Made by a program: the position numbers and the translations under genes
Notes under the pieces: generated by a model
What the model saw: the letters and a program-made list of their open reading frames with translations, nothing else
Told to the model about the DNA's origin: nothing
Database searches by the model: none
Shown: piece after piece, positions 17,533 to 27,847 of the stretch
Layout of the letters: every line of letters begins with the position of its first letter
Position numbering within the stretch: position 1 is the stretch's first letter
Source of the DNA: Albidovulum marisflavi
Lineage (GTDB): Bacteria > Pseudomonadota > Alphaproteobacteria > Rhodobacterales > Rhodobacteraceae
NCBI RefSeq assembly: GCF_025751435.1
Contig: NZ_JAOWKY010000001.1
Coordinates: 1,658,001 to 1,722,000 of the forward strand
DNA length: 64,000 nucleotides
Direction: 5' to 3'

Positions 17533-18447
17533 TCAGCTCATCCCCAGAAAGACCAGGTAGCCGCCGTAGCTTGCCAGAAAACCGCCGCCGGCCAGCCTGC
17601 CCACGCGCCCCGGCAGCACCGCAAGGGCAAGGAAGGCAAGCGCCGAGGCGACGGCAAGTCCGATGTCCAGGCTCGAAAACTCGGACCCGACCGGAATGGG
17701 GGTGATCACCGCGGTGATCCCCAGGATCCCGAGGATGTTGAAGATGTTCGACCCCAGGATGTTGCCAATGGCGATTTCCGGGTGCTTCTTGACCGCGGCC
17801 ACGATCCCAGTTGCCATTTCGGGAAGCGACGTGCCGATCGCCACGATGGTAAGACCGATCACCGCCTCCGACACACCGAAGGCGCGCGCCATTTCGGTTG
17901 CGCTTGTAACCAGGGCCTTGGCGCCCAGAAGCAGGCCAGCGAAACCAAGCGCAAGCAGAAGGGCGGACTGCCAGACGGGGCGGGAGGGAATGATGGTTTC
18001 GGGAATTTCGCGCGAACCCCAAAGGCTGATCCAAAGGTAGACGGCCAGCGCCAGAACCAGAACCGTGCCCTCGATCCGCGTTACGTCGCCATCCATCAGC
18101 ACGCCCCAAAGGGCAAAGGTCGAGCCGATCAGGAAGATGAAATCGCGCTTCAGGCTCGAAAAGTTCAGGGTGACCGGAATGATCAGCGCCGAAAGCCCGA
18201 GGATCAGAAGGATGTTCGCGATGTTCGAGCCCACGACATTGCCGACCGCCAGCGCAGGGGACCCGCCAAGCGCCGCCTGGACCGAGACCAACAGCTCGGG
18301 CATCGAGGTGCCGAAGCCTACGATCGTCAATCCGATCACCAGTGGGGGCACGTGAAAGCGTTGCGCGATGCCCACCGCGCCGCGAACCAGCAACTCCCCG
18401 CCGACAATCAGTCCCGCAAGGCCAATGAAGAACAAGATGAAGGTCAA
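17533..18447 (-). CDS. Calcium/sodium antiporter, YrbG-type (CaCA family)
   Basis: Inner-membrane cation exchanger of 304 residues with about ten helices. It has the two inverted alpha repeats of the family: GFGTSMPELLVSVQAALGGS with NVVGSNIANILLILG near 45-85, and AIGTSLPEMATGIVAA with NILGSNIFNILGILG near 185-225. The open frame continues upstream to 18771 but that part is Arg/Pro-rich and unrelated to the family. A TTG at 18447, six bases after GGAG, gives a start directly at MTFILFFIGLAG and is chosen. The gene is divergent from takP. Confidence 0.87.
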   Translation of the reverse strand: MTFILFFIGLAGLIVGGELLVRGAVGIAQRFHVPPLVIGLTIVGFGTSMPELLVSVQAALGGSPALAVGNVVGSNIANILLILGLSALIIPVTLNFSSLKRDFIFLIGSTFALWGVLMDGDVTRIEGTVLVLALAVYLWISLWGSREIPETIIPSRPVWQSALLLALGFAGLLLGAKALVTSATEMARAFGVSEAVIGLTIVAIGTSLPEMATGIVAAVKKHPEIAIGNILGSNIFNILGILGITAVITPIPVGSEFSSLDIGLAVASALAFLALAVLPGRVGRLAGGGFLASYGGYLVFLGMS

Positions 18448-18664
18448 GATATGCTCCGGTCTGTCTTCGCTAAAAGATCGAGCGGGCAAGGCGCATTGCA
18501 AGAGGTGGCGCAAGGATTCGTCGAGAAAATCGCCAGTTGACAACCGGCACGCTCCGGTTGACCCGGCGTAACCGCGCGCAGCGGCGAACGCGTGCTTGAA
18601 CGGCGGGACGTTCCGATTATTGTTCGGGCGTCGGGGCGAAGAGCGTCCAGACGCCGCAAAATAA

Positions 18665-19783
<1,119 letters not shown>

Positions 19784-19804
19784 GGGAGCGGTCTGAAACT
19801 GAAA

Positions 19805-19835
19805 GGCCCCGGGTGTTCCCGGGGCCTTTTCCTTT
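19805..19835 (+). terminator. Terminator between takP and the converging dctM gene
   Basis: The perfect 9-base stem GGCCCCGGG/CCCGGGGCC has loop TGTT and a TTTTCCTTT tail on the plus strand. It ends takP transcription; without a matching T run on the minus strand it is mainly one-way. Confidence 0.92.
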
Positions 19836-19849
19836 GGTCTGGCGCAAGC

Positions 19850-21547
19850 TCAGGGATCGACCTTGGGGGGCTCCAGTTTCGGCGCTCCAAGCGTGGGCAG
19901 GCCGTTCAGCCCGCTGCCGATGCCCCCGCCCATGGGCTGGAGCGAGGGGATCGTGATCTCGACCGTCGAGGGGTCCACGACCTTGCCCTTGTAGTGCATG
20001 ACCATGCCGGGGAAGGCGATCACGATCGCGATCATGACGACCTGGATCACGACGAAGGGGACGGCGCCCCAGTAGATCTGGCCCGTGGTGACGCCCGCAA
20101 GCTCCTGACCCGTCACCTTGTCCCTGTAGGCCCCCCGAGGGGCGACCGAGCGCAGGTAGAACAGCGCAAAGCCGAACGGCGGATGCATGAACGAGGTCTG
20201 CATGTTGACGCCAAGGATCACGCCGAACCAGATCAGGTCGATGCCCAACTGCTCGGCCGCCGGCGCAAGCAGCGGCACGATGATGAAGGCCAGTTCGAAG
20301 AAGTCCAGGAAGAAGGCCAGCACGAAGACCAGGATCGACACGATGATCAGGAAGCCCATCTGGCCGCCCGGAAGCCCGGTCAGCAGGTGTTCGACCCAGA
20401 CATGGCCGTTCACCCCGTAGAAGGTCAGGGAAAACACCCGCGCACCGATCAGGATGAACATCACGAACGATGCCAGGCGCGTCGTCGCGATCAGAGCCTG
20501 TCGCACGACCTCCAGGTTCAGCCGCCGTTTCGAGGCCGCCAGGATCAGGGCGCCGACCGCCCCCATCGCGCCGCCTTCGGTCGGGGTGGCGATGCCAAGG
20601 AAGATCGTTCCCAGAACCAGGAAGATCAGCGCAAGGGGCGGGATCAGCACCATGATCACCTGACCTGCAAGGCGGCTCAGAAGGCCAAGGCCCATGGCGC
20701 GGTCCAGAACCGCGAAGGCATAGATGATGGCGACCGCCATCGCCGCGCCAAGGATATCCGCGTTCGCCCCGTGAACCGGCGCAAGCCAGACATGCGCGCC
20801 ATAGCCGATCGCGATCGCGGCGATGATCGCGACGATCAGGGACACCACGCCTTGCCCCAGAGTGCGCGCCTCTTGCGGAAGGGCAGGGACCCACTTGGGC
20901 CGGAACAGCGACACGAGGAAGACGTAGCCAAGATAGAGCCCCGTCAGGACCAGGCCGGGAATGAGCGCGCCCTTGTACATGTCGCCGACCGAGCGGCCCA
21001 ACTGGTCGGCCAGAACGATCAGCACCAGCGAGGGCGGGATGATCTGCGCAAGCGTGCCCGACGCCGCGATCACCCCCGTCGCCACACGCCGGTCGTAGCC
21101 GTAGCGCAGCATGATCGGCAGCGAAATCAGCCCCATCGCGATGACCGATGCGGCGACCACGCCCGTGGTCGCGGCCAGCAGCGCGCCCACCACGATGACC
21201 GCATAGGCCAGGCCGCCCCGCACAGGACCGAAGAGCTGGCCGATGGTGTCCAAGAGGTCCTCGGCCATGCCGGACTTTTCAAGCACGATGCCCATGAAGG
21301 TGAAGAAGGGTATCGCAAGGAGCGTCTCGTTCGACAGGACCCCCCACAATCGCTGCGGCATGGTGAAGAGAAGCGGCCAATCCAGCGTGATGGTTTGTTC
21401 GGACCAGGGTGCCAGCCAGACGCCGATGGCGAAGAACAGAAGCCCGTTCGCGGCCAGCGAAAACGCGACCGGGTAGCCCAGCAGGAGGAAGATCACCAGC
21501 GAGGCGAACATGATGGGCGCCATGTTGATGGCGATGAACTCGATCAT
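19850..21547 (-). CDS. TRAP transporter large permease subunit (DctM/TakM type)
   Basis: Polytopic inner-membrane channel subunit of 565 residues, energised by the sodium gradient. It starts MIEFIAINMAPIMFASLVIFLLLGYPVAF and has about 12-13 hydrophobic helices, with TRAP DctM segments such as GMAEDLLDTIGQLFGPVRGGLAYAV and IASGTLAQIIPPS-like ASGTLAQIIPPSLVL. At 565 residues it belongs to the long DctM subgroup found with TakP-like proteins; the usual size is about 430. The ATG at 21547 overlaps the dctQ stop by four bases (ATGA), so the two are coupled. Confidence 0.9.
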   Translation of the reverse strand: MIEFIAINMAPIMFASLVIFLLLGYPVAFSLAANGLLFFAIGVWLAPWSEQTITLDWPLLFTMPQRLWGVLSNETLLAIPFFTFMGIVLEKSGMAEDLLDTIGQLFGPVRGGLAYAVIVVGALLAATTGVVAASVIAMGLISLPIMLRYGYDRRVATGVIAASGTLAQIIPPSLVLIVLADQLGRSVGDMYKGALIPGLVLTGLYLGYVFLVSLFRPKWVPALPQEARTLGQGVVSLIVAIIAAIAIGYGAHVWLAPVHGANADILGAAMAVAIIYAFAVLDRAMGLGLLSRLAGQVIMVLIPPLALIFLVLGTIFLGIATPTEGGAMGAVGALILAASKRRLNLEVVRQALIATTRLASFVMFILIGARVFSLTFYGVNGHVWVEHLLTGLPGGQMGFLIIVSILVFVLAFFLDFFELAFIIVPLLAPAAEQLGIDLIWFGVILGVNMQTSFMHPPFGFALFYLRSVAPRGAYRDKVTGQELAGVTTGQIYWGAVPFVVIQVVMIAIVIAFPGMVMHYKGKVVDPSTVEITIPSLQPMGGGIGSGLNGLPTLGAPKLEPPKVDP

Positions 21548-22149
21548 TCGGGCTTCTCCCCGTTCCGGCCGGCGGCGTCGCCTGCCAAGGCGGCGCCTTC
21601 TTTCTCGGCCGCCTGCTGGTGCGATACGAAGGGATGCGGGTCTTCGATCAGGCCGCGCATGACGGCGATCTTCTTGATGATCTCGGATATCGCCTGCAGC
21701 GTCAGAAGCGCGAAGCCCGCGGCCAGGATCGCCCGCGCGGGCCAGATGATCAGCCCCCCGGCATTGGTCGAGATCTGTCCGATCTTCCACGCCTGGTAGG
21801 CGTAGGGCACCGTCATCCAGGTCATCAGGACCACGAAGGGTGTCAGGAACAGGAGGTGACCAATCAGATCGATCCAGTGCTGCGCCCGCCGGGACCGGGT
21901 GCCGTAAAAAATGTCGATCCGGATGTGTTCATTTTCCTTCAGGGTGTAGGCCGCTGCCAGCATGAAGGCCGCGCCGTAAAGGTACCACTGAAGCTCGAGC
22001 CAGGCATTGGACGAGCTTGAAAACACCTTGCGGATGATCGCGTTCGCCGCACTGACGGCGATCGCCAGCAGAATTAGCCAGATCACCGACTTGCCGATCC
22101 ACTCGCTCAACCGGTCGATCCCTCTCGCGAGGGACAGGAATGGTTTCAT
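21544..22149 (-). CDS. TRAP transporter small permease subunit (DctQ/TakQ type)
   Basis: Membrane partner of the large permease, 201 residues with four helices (about 20-40, 55-75, 95-117 and 140-163). WLELQWYLYGAAFMLAAAYTLKENEHIRIDIFY is the classic DctQ core motif. The start at 22149 has an excellent GGGAGGA site; the open frame upstream of it does not resemble the family. The C-terminal 40 residues are soluble. It probably serves with the large subunit and the converging takP product in one 2-oxo acid transporter. Confidence 0.9.
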   Translation of the reverse strand: MKPFLSLARGIDRLSEWIGKSVIWLILLAIAVSAANAIIRKVFSSSSNAWLELQWYLYGAAFMLAAAYTLKENEHIRIDIFYGTRSRRAQHWIDLIGHLLFLTPFVVLMTWMTVPYAYQAWKIGQISTNAGGLIIWPARAILAAGFALLTLQAISEIIKKIAVMRGLIEDPHPFVSHQQAAEKEGAALAGDAAGRNGEKPE

Positions 22150-22371
22150 TGCCTTTGTCCTCCCCTGGCGCCTCGGGCGCCTTCTTGCCCTGAACGGGAA
22201 ACTGATAAAGCGGCGCTGGCTGGCACGCCGCGCCACGAATGCCGGATCGGCGACCCTTTGACGCTGCAAGGAATAGTGCACAGCTCTGGGCAGCGCGCCA
22301 GTGGCCAACGCGGGTGACCTAGGGTCAGAGTGGCGCCGCGTGCCATCAGGGCCACGCCCGCAAGCGCGGCG

Positions 22372-23208
22372 TCAGCTTCCTTTGGGGTGTGCCTCGGGCA
22401 GGGCGATGCGCGCGACCTGTTCGGCGATCGGGTCGACCGAAAGCGGATGGGTTTCGCCGCTGTGGTCCTCTGGGTTGCCGATGTCCTGCCATGAGCCGTT
22501 CTTGTAGATTTCAAGCGCGCTGAAATTGGCCTTGTAGCCCATCTTGCGGCTGCCCGGCACCCAGTACCCGAGGTAGACATACGGAAGCCCCATCGAGCGC
22601 GCGATGGCGACATGGTCCAGGATGATGTAGGTGCCAAGGCTGTCACCCGCGCGGTGCGGTTCGTAAAAGCTGTAGACCATGGACAGCCCGTCATCGAGCA
22701 CGTCCGTCAGGCACACCGCGATCAATTCGCGCGAGGAAGCCGGCCCTCCGGGGCGGTCCGAATATTCGATGACGCGGCTCTTCACCGGCGTTTCCTCGAT
22801 CATCGCCGCGAACTCGAAGATGTCCATGTCCGCCATTCCGCCATCGGCGTGGCGGCTGTCCAGGTAGCGGCGGAAGAGGGCGAACTGGTCCTCGGTCGCC
22901 CAGGGACTGGTCGCGTCGCGGCGCAGCGTGTCGTTCTTGCGCAGCGCTCGCCGCTGGCTCTTGTTCGGCGTGAAGTCGGCCACGCGGATTCGTGCCGACA
23001 GGCACGCGGTGCATTCCGCGCAGGACGGGCGGTAGAGCACGTTCTGTGAGCGCCGGAACCCTTGCTTGGACAGCGCGTCGTTCAGCAGCTTGGCATTTTC
23101 GCCCTGAAGCGCAGTGAACAACTTCCTTTCGGACCGCCCGTCGAGATACGGGCAGGGCTGGGGTGCCGTCACATAGAACTGGGGCGCTATGGGAAGCGTG
23201 TGGCGCAT
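22372..23208 (-). CDS. bpt: Aspartate/glutamate leucyltransferase (arginyl-transferase family)
   Basis: N-end rule enzyme that adds leucine from Leu-tRNA to proteins with N-terminal Asp or Glu, marking them for ClpS/ClpAP. The 278-residue protein (from [22 protein letters not shown]) has the ATE_N region with [29 protein letters not shown] near 57-85 and the GNAT-like C-terminal part with [12 protein letters not shown] and [21 protein letters not shown] longer start at 23265 is possible, but homologues normally begin at MRHTLP. A 15-base dyad lies 87 bases upstream. Confidence 0.9.
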   Translation of the reverse strand: MRHTLPIAPQFYVTAPQPCPYLDGRSERKLFTALQGENAKLLNDALSKQGFRRSQNVLYRPSCAECTACLSARIRVADFTPNKSQRRALRKNDTLRRDATSPWATEDQFALFRRYLDSRHADGGMADMDIFEFAAMIEETPVKSRVIEYSDRPGGPASSRELIAVCLTDVLDDGLSMVYSFYEPHRAGDSLGTYIILDHVAIARSMGLPYVYLGYWVPGSRKMGYKANFSALEIYKNGSWQDIGNPEDHSGETHPLSVDPIAEQVARIALPEAHPKGS

Positions 23209-23294
23209 GGGGCCCCAAGGGTTGCCGCTGCGGCGAACGTTAGCAAGGGAGTGCTCATCCGCCAAGCATTTCCTCGTGCCCTTGCTTTACACCA

Positions 23295-23309
23295 GTTCAC
23301 ATTGTGAAC
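23295..23309. promoter_or_regulatory. Palindrome upstream of bpt
   Basis: GTTCACATTGTGAAC is a 7-base inverted repeat around a single T. It lies in the gap between the DUF2852 gene and bpt, close to where a bpt promoter would be. It looks like an operator, but no regulator is known to me for it. Its last base is also the first base of the hairpin at 23309-23330. Confidence 0.4.
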
Positions 23310-23330
23310 GGGCGGCCCTGAGGCCGCCCG
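23309..23330 (-). terminator. Hairpin after the DUF2852 gene
   Basis: A perfect 9-base stem CGGGCGGCC/GGCCGCCCG has loop CTGA on the plus strand. On the minus strand it begins 11 bases after the DUF2852 stop codon and is followed by TTCACAA rather than a T run, so termination may be partial. Confidence 0.65.
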
Positions 23331-23340
23331 AAACTCTTGT

Positions 23341-23778
23341 TCAATAAGCGCCGCTGCCGCCCGGCTTCTCCGAATTTTCAGGGTCGCCGCCGTCACGCGC
23401 CGCGCGCGCCCTTTCGTCCAGATACTGGTCGAATTCGGACTTGTCCTTGCTTTCGCGAAGCCGCTTGAGGAAGGCTTCGAATTCTTCCTGTTCGCGTTCG
23501 AGCCGGTCCAGCGTGTCGGCCTTGTAGGTGTCGAAGGCAGTGTTTCCCGATGAACGGAAACCATGCCGGCGCGCATGTTTCCAACGCGTATCGTTGTGGC
23601 GGCTCTTGCCGCTGCAGCTTGCGAACATTCGTTTTCCCCAGATCATGTAGGCCAGAAGGGCAAGCCCAACAGGCCAGAATATGATGAACCCCAAGACCAT
23701 CGCTGCGATCCAGGCGCCCTTGCCGCGATCGTCAAGCCAGGTCTCGGCCCGCGAGGGCCAGGCGGCGATAGTGCTCAT
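23341..23778 (-). CDS. DUF2852 family membrane protein
   Basis: A 145-residue protein of unknown role. After a hydrophilic N-terminus (MSTIAAWPSRAETWLDDRGKG), one strong hydrophobic helix follows (AWIAAMVLGFIIFWPVGLALLAYMIWG, about 22-48). The remainder is charged, with a coiled-coil-like stretch (TLDRLEREQEEFEAFLKRLRESKDK near 91-115) and a disordered tail. This arrangement matches DUF2852. The start is set by GGAGGACGCAG immediately before the ATG at 23778. A TGTGAA/TTCACA inverted repeat lies at 23799-23815. Confidence 0.8.
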   Translation of the reverse strand: MSTIAAWPSRAETWLDDRGKGAWIAAMVLGFIIFWPVGLALLAYMIWGKRMFASCSGKSRHNDTRWKHARRHGFRSSGNTAFDTYKADTLDRLEREQEEFEAFLKRLRESKDKSEFDQYLDERARAARDGGDPENSEKPGGSGAY

Positions 23779-23798
23779 TCTGCGTCCTCCGCATTCCA

Positions 23799-23815
23799 TG
23801 TGAATACCTTTCACA
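23799..23815. promoter_or_regulatory. Inverted repeat upstream of the DUF2852 gene
   Basis: TGTGAATACCTTTCACA has 6-base arms separated by five bases and ends 21 bases before the DUF2852 start codon. The half-sites resemble those of CRP/FNR-family proteins, but the spacing differs by one from the CRP consensus. It may be an operator or chance symmetry in an A+T-rich leader. Confidence 0.35.
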
Positions 23816-23883
23816 TAATCGAACATCGGAGTGAGCGCGCCCTGTGTCAAGGCGTGAAGTAAATTAATTTAACATTCCGCGCA

Positions 23884-24363
23884 TCAGGTCGCCGGCGCGA
23901 TGAAGTCCGCCGTATGCGCGCCGGTGATCCGCAACAACTCCTGCGGGGCGATTGCGAAAACATGCCGCGGGGTTCCCGCGGCGGCCCAGACCAAATCGAA
24001 GTCCAGAAGGCGCGTATCGAAATAGGTTTCGACCGGCGCGATGAGTCCCAGGGGTGCCACGCCCCCGATGGCAAAGCCGGTTTCCGCGCGGACAAGGTCG
24101 GCATCGGCGCGGCCCAGCGGCTGACCGGCCAACGCGCTGGCCCGGCCGGGATCGACGCGGTTTCCGCCCGCGGTGATGAACAGGACGACATGGCCGGAAG
24201 CTTCGCCCCGGAAGATGATCGACTTCGCGATCTGGTCAAGGGCGCAACCTGCCGCCGCCGCAGCCTCTTCGGCGGTCCGGGTCGATCCCGGCATCTCGGT
24301 GATCCGGACCGCGACACCGGCCGCGGCCAGGGCCGCCTCAACGCGCTTCAAGCTCTTGCTCAC
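23884..24363 (-). CDS. YbaK/ProX-type aminoacyl-tRNA deacylase
   Basis: A 159-residue protein of the YbaK/prolyl-tRNA-synthetase-associated domain family, which hydrolyses mischarged tRNAs such as Cys-tRNA(Pro) or Ala-tRNA(Pro). The domain spans almost the whole protein: TAEEAAAAAGCALDQIAKSIIFR near 27-49 contains the conserved catalytic lysine (AKSIIF), followed by VVLFITAGGNRVD and ETGFAIGGVAPLG. A GTG at 24363 preceded by GGGAG is preferred over the ATG at 24399. Exact substrate specificity is not resolvable from sequence. Confidence 0.85.
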   Translation of the reverse strand: MSKSLKRVEAALAAAGVAVRITEMPGSTRTAEEAAAAAGCALDQIAKSIIFRGEASGHVVLFITAGGNRVDPGRASALAGQPLGRADADLVRAETGFAIGGVAPLGLIAPVETYFDTRLLDFDLVWAAAGTPRHVFAIAPQELLRITGAHTADFIAPAT

Positions 24364-24494
24364 TACGATCTCCCGTTCTTGCGTGCCTTGGCATCCCATG
24401 GCTGTGCTTGAAACTCAATGCCCCGGCCAGCGCCCCCCATGCGAATGGCACGCCCGCCCGTTGACCGCCACGCGCGCGCCGCTACTGTGCGCGC

Positions 24495-27278
24495 ATGAGC
24501 TTTGCATCGCGCCTGACCCGCTGTCCCATTCCCCACGATCCCGCGCGCACGGAAGAACCGCGCGCCCGCTTTGCGGCCTTGCCGCCGGAACTGCGCGCGC
24601 TCTTGGAGGGAACCGCGGGCTGCAGCCCTTATCTGTGCGGCCTGATGTCGCGCGAAGCCGACTGGATCGAGGGGGCACTTGCGGGAAGCCCGGAAGCCGC
24701 GCTGGACGATGCGCTGGCGCTGGACGCCGATCTTGCAGCCGAGGCGCTTGGTTCGGCGCTTCGCCGCGCGAAGGCGCGCGTGGCGCTTCTTGCCGCGTTG
24801 GCCGACCTCGGGGGCGTCTGGACGCTTGAGGACGTGACGGGCGCTTTGACGCGGCTGTCCGACGTCGCCGTTTCCCATGCGTTGCGCGTGCTTGTGGGAA
24901 GCGAGATCCGTCGTGGCAAGGTCCCCGGCGCCGTGCCGGAGGACGCGGAAACCGCCGCCGGCATCGTGTCGATCGCCATGGGCAAGACCGGGGCGAGAGA
25001 GCTTAACTATTCCTCGGACATCGACCTGATCTGCCTGTTCGACGAAAGCCGATACGACCCCGACGACGTGCAGGAGGCGCGCGCCGCCTTCATCCGCGTG
25101 GTGCGGCGCATGACCGCCATGCTGTCGGACATGACACCCGAGGGCTACGTCTTCCGCACCGACCTTCGGCTTAGGCCCGATGCCTCGGTCACGCCGGTCT
25201 GCATCTCGATGGGCGCCGCGGAACAATACTACGAAGCGCAGGGCCGAACTTGGGAACGCGCGGCCTACATCAAGGCGCGCGCGGCGTCTGGCGACATCGC
25301 TGCGGGTGAACGCTTCCTGTCCGCGCTGACCCCCTTCGTCTGGCGCCGGCATCTGGATTTCGCGGCCATCCAGGACGCGCACGACATGCGGCTGCGAATC
25401 CGCGACCATAAGGGGCTTCACGGTCGATCGGCGCTGGAAGGGCGCGATCTGAAGCTGGGCCCCGGCGGCATACGGGAGATCGAGTTCTTTACGCAGACCC
25501 GTCAGCTGATCGCGGGTGGACGCGATCCCGATCTGCGTCAGCGCGACACGGTGGGCGGGCTGGCGGCGTTGGCGTGGAAAGGGTGGATCACCGACGATGT
25601 GGCCACTGAGCTGACCCGCCACTACCGTGAGCACAGGGAAGTTGAGCACCGACTGCAGATGGTGGGGGATGCGCAGACCCATTCGCTGCCCGTCACCGCC
25701 GAAGGCTTCGACGTGATCGCACGGATGATGGGGCAGGGCGATACCGATGCCTTCCGCAAGGCCCTGCGCGACAGGTTGGAGCGGGTGGCGGAACTGACCG
25801 AAAGCTTCTTCGCCCCGGGCGAGGCGCGGGATGCACCCGACCTCCGCCCCGAAATGCAGCAAGTCGTCGAGGGCTGGCGCGCCTATCCCGCGTTGCGCTC
25901 GGAACGCGCGGTGCGGATCTTCAAGCGGGTCGAGCCGGAAATCCTGTCCCGCCTGGAACGTGCGGCCAATCCGGACGAGGCGCTTGGCCAGTTCGACGGT
26001 TTCCTGCGCGGTTTGCCCGCCGGTGTGCAGTTGTTCTCTCTTTTTGAGTCCAATCATCAACTTATCGACCTTATTGTTGACATTTGCTCAACGGCGCCCG
26101 CGCTCGCGGCCTATCTGTCACGCAATGCGGGCGTGCTGGATGCGGTGATCGGCGGCGATTTCTTTGCGCCTTGGCCGGGATTGCCCGCGCTGCGCGCCGA
26201 ACTGGCGGAACGGCTTGCCGAGATCCCGGACTATGAGCGCAAGCTGGACGCCGCGCGGCGTTGGGCCAAGGAATGGCACTTCCGGATCGGGGTGCATCAC
26301 CTGCGCGGGCTGATAGATGCCCAGGCCGCCGGGCGCGAGTATGCCGAGCTGGCCGAGGCGTGCCTTGGTGTGCTTTGGGATCCATGCGTTGCCGAATTCG
26401 CCCGCAAGCACGGCGCGCCTCCGGGGCGGGGGGCCGTGGTGCTGGGCATGGGGTCGCTGGGGGCCGAACGGCTGAACGCGGCGTCCGACCTTGACCTGAT
26501 CATGATATACGACGCGGATGGCGTGGAAGCCTCGGACGGGCCGCGGCCGCTGGCTGCCCGGCAATACTACGCCCGGCTGACCCAGGCGCTCGTCACCGCC
26601 CTGACCGCCCAGATGTCCGAGGGTCAGCTATACGAAGTCGACATGCGACTGCGCCCGTCGGGCCGGCAGGGGCCCGTGGCGACCGCGCTTTCGGGCTTCC
26701 GCAGCTACCAGATGACCGAGGCCTGGACCTGGGAACATCTGGCGCTGACGCGGGCACGGGCGGTGGCCGGATCGCCAGAGCTTGCCGCCGATGTCGAAGC
26801 GATCCGGCGCGAGGTTCTTTCCGCCAAGTCGGGCGGGGAAAGCGTGCGCGCCGATGTGGCCGAGATGCGTAACCGCATCTTTGCCGCCAAGGCGCCGGAT
26901 GGCGACTGGGAGGCCAAGATCGGCCCCGGACGGCTTCAGGACCTGGAACTGCTGGCGCAGATGGTGACGCTACAGGCCGCCGATCCTTCCCGCCGCGTCG
27001 AGGCGCAACTGCGCGCGGGCCTGCGGGCCGGGCTTCTGACCAAGGATGAAGAGGCGGCGCTGCAGACCGCCTATCGCTTCCTCTGGCGGTTGCAGGCGGG
27101 CGGGCGGCTGCTGACGGACCGGCCGTTGGACATGGAGGTCATCGGCGGCGGCGGCCGCGCTTTTCTGCTGCGCGAGGCGGGATGCAAAGATCTCGATGGA
27201 CTCCGGCAGCGTCTGGACGATACTGTATCAGCCGTTGCAGAAATCGCAGGCCGCCGTCTTGGGGTGCCGGAAGAGTGA
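24495..27278 (+). CDS. glnE: Glutamine synthetase adenylyltransferase/deadenylase
   Basis: Bifunctional enzyme that adds AMP to, or removes it from, glutamine synthetase in response to PII and glutamine, so it controls ammonium assimilation. The 927-residue protein shows the typical duplicated layout. The N-terminal deadenylase nucleotidyltransferase domain has ELNYSSDIDLICLFDE near 170-185, and the C-terminal adenylyltransferase domain has ERLNAASDLDLIMIYD near 655-670, each with the DxD metal pair. Helical regulatory domains follow each. Length is within the 900-990 range of the family. A small conserved gene follows 13 bases downstream. Confidence 0.95.
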   Translation: MSFASRLTRCPIPHDPARTEEPRARFAALPPELRALLEGTAGCSPYLCGLMSREADWIEGALAGSPEAALDDALALDADLAAEALGSALRRAKARVALLAALADLGGVWTLEDVTGALTRLSDVAVSHALRVLVGSEIRRGKVPGAVPEDAETAAGIVSIAMGKTGARELNYSSDIDLICLFDESRYDPDDVQEARAAFIRVVRRMTAMLSDMTPEGYVFRTDLRLRPDASVTPVCISMGAAEQYYEAQGRTWERAAYIKARAASGDIAAGERFLSALTPFVWRRHLDFAAIQDAHDMRLRIRDHKGLHGRSALEGRDLKLGPGGIREIEFFTQTRQLIAGGRDPDLRQRDTVGGLAALAWKGWITDDVATELTRHYREHREVEHRLQMVGDAQTHSLPVTAEGFDVIARMMGQGDTDAFRKALRDRLERVAELTESFFAPGEARDAPDLRPEMQQVVEGWRAYPALRSERAVRIFKRVEPEILSRLERAANPDEALGQFDGFLRGLPAGVQLFSLFESNHQLIDLIVDICSTAPALAAYLSRNAGVLDAVIGGDFFAPWPGLPALRAELAERLAEIPDYERKLDAARRWAKEWHFRIGVHHLRGLIDAQAAGREYAELAEACLGVLWDPCVAEFARKHGAPPGRGAVVLGMGSLGAERLNAASDLDLIMIYDADGVEASDGPRPLAARQYYARLTQALVTALTAQMSEGQLYEVDMRLRPSGRQGPVATALSGFRSYQMTEAWTWEHLALTRARAVAGSPELAADVEAIRREVLSAKSGGESVRADVAEMRNRIFAAKAPDGDWEAKIGPGRLQDLELLAQMVTLQAADPSRRVEAQLRAGLRAGLLTKDEEAALQTAYRFLWRLQAGGRLLTDRPLDMEVIGGGGRAFLLREAGCKDLDGLRQRLDDTVSAVAEIAGRRLGVPEE

Positions 27279-27291
27279 CGGCGGAGTCGTG

Positions 27292-27582
27292 ATGGCGAGG
27301 AAACTGATGGACCTTTCAAAGGCCGATCCCAAAGGGCTGGTGCGCGAGAGCTATGCGATCGAGGGGATCACGCTTGGCGAATGCCGGTCGATATTCCTCG
27401 ACTGGGCGCTCAGCATCGCCTCGGATACCGATGCGCGCGAAGCGATGCGCGTGCTGATCGCGACCTATGCGTTCGCCAACGATGGCCATCCCATGAACGG
27501 AGTGCTGGAGGCGGGTCTCATGGAGTCTCCCAAGGCCGCGCGCCGGGGTGGCCGGATGGCACGGATGGCTGCACGCAGTTAG
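27292..27582 (+). CDS. Conserved hypothetical protein downstream of glnE
   Basis: A 96-residue soluble protein that I do not recognise beyond being a plausible conserved alphaproteobacterial gene. It is helical and acidic in the middle (GITLGECRSIFLDWALSIASDTDAREAMRVLIATYA) and ends in a basic Arg/Met-rich tail (ARRGGRMARMAARS). It has no signal peptide or membrane segment. It starts 13 bases after the glnE stop, with GGAG upstream, so it is probably cotranscribed with glnE; a link to nitrogen control is conjecture. Confidence 0.7.
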   Translation: MARKLMDLSKADPKGLVRESYAIEGITLGECRSIFLDWALSIASDTDAREAMRVLIATYAFANDGHPMNGVLEAGLMESPKAARRGGRMARMAARS

Positions 27583-27847
27583 GCGGCGCCTTACGCGCAT
27601 CCGCGTCTGCGGTGACGAAACCCGACCCGATACCGACCATCTTTGCGACGCGTGCCAGCGCAACCGGTTCGTTGGCCTGAACCGTCAAGGCGGGTTGGGC
27701 CGGCGGCTCCCATGCCAAATCCGACAACCGGAAACCGCACCCGTTCAGGGGCATGCGGCCCCCCACCGACCGCTCCCAGGCCCTGCCACTTCAGAGCCAC
27801 ATTTCTGTGCTTTGTTTGTTGATGGGGCGCTATTGACGAGTGGGACG

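Noticed and set aside
24363-26060. 565-codon minus-strand frame inside glnE
   Set aside because: It lies opposite the first nucleotidyltransferase domain of GlnE and has shadow composition.
27518-27766. 82-codon minus-strand frame after glnE
   Set aside because: It overlaps the end of the 96-residue gene, has no ribosome-binding site and ends in low-complexity sequence.
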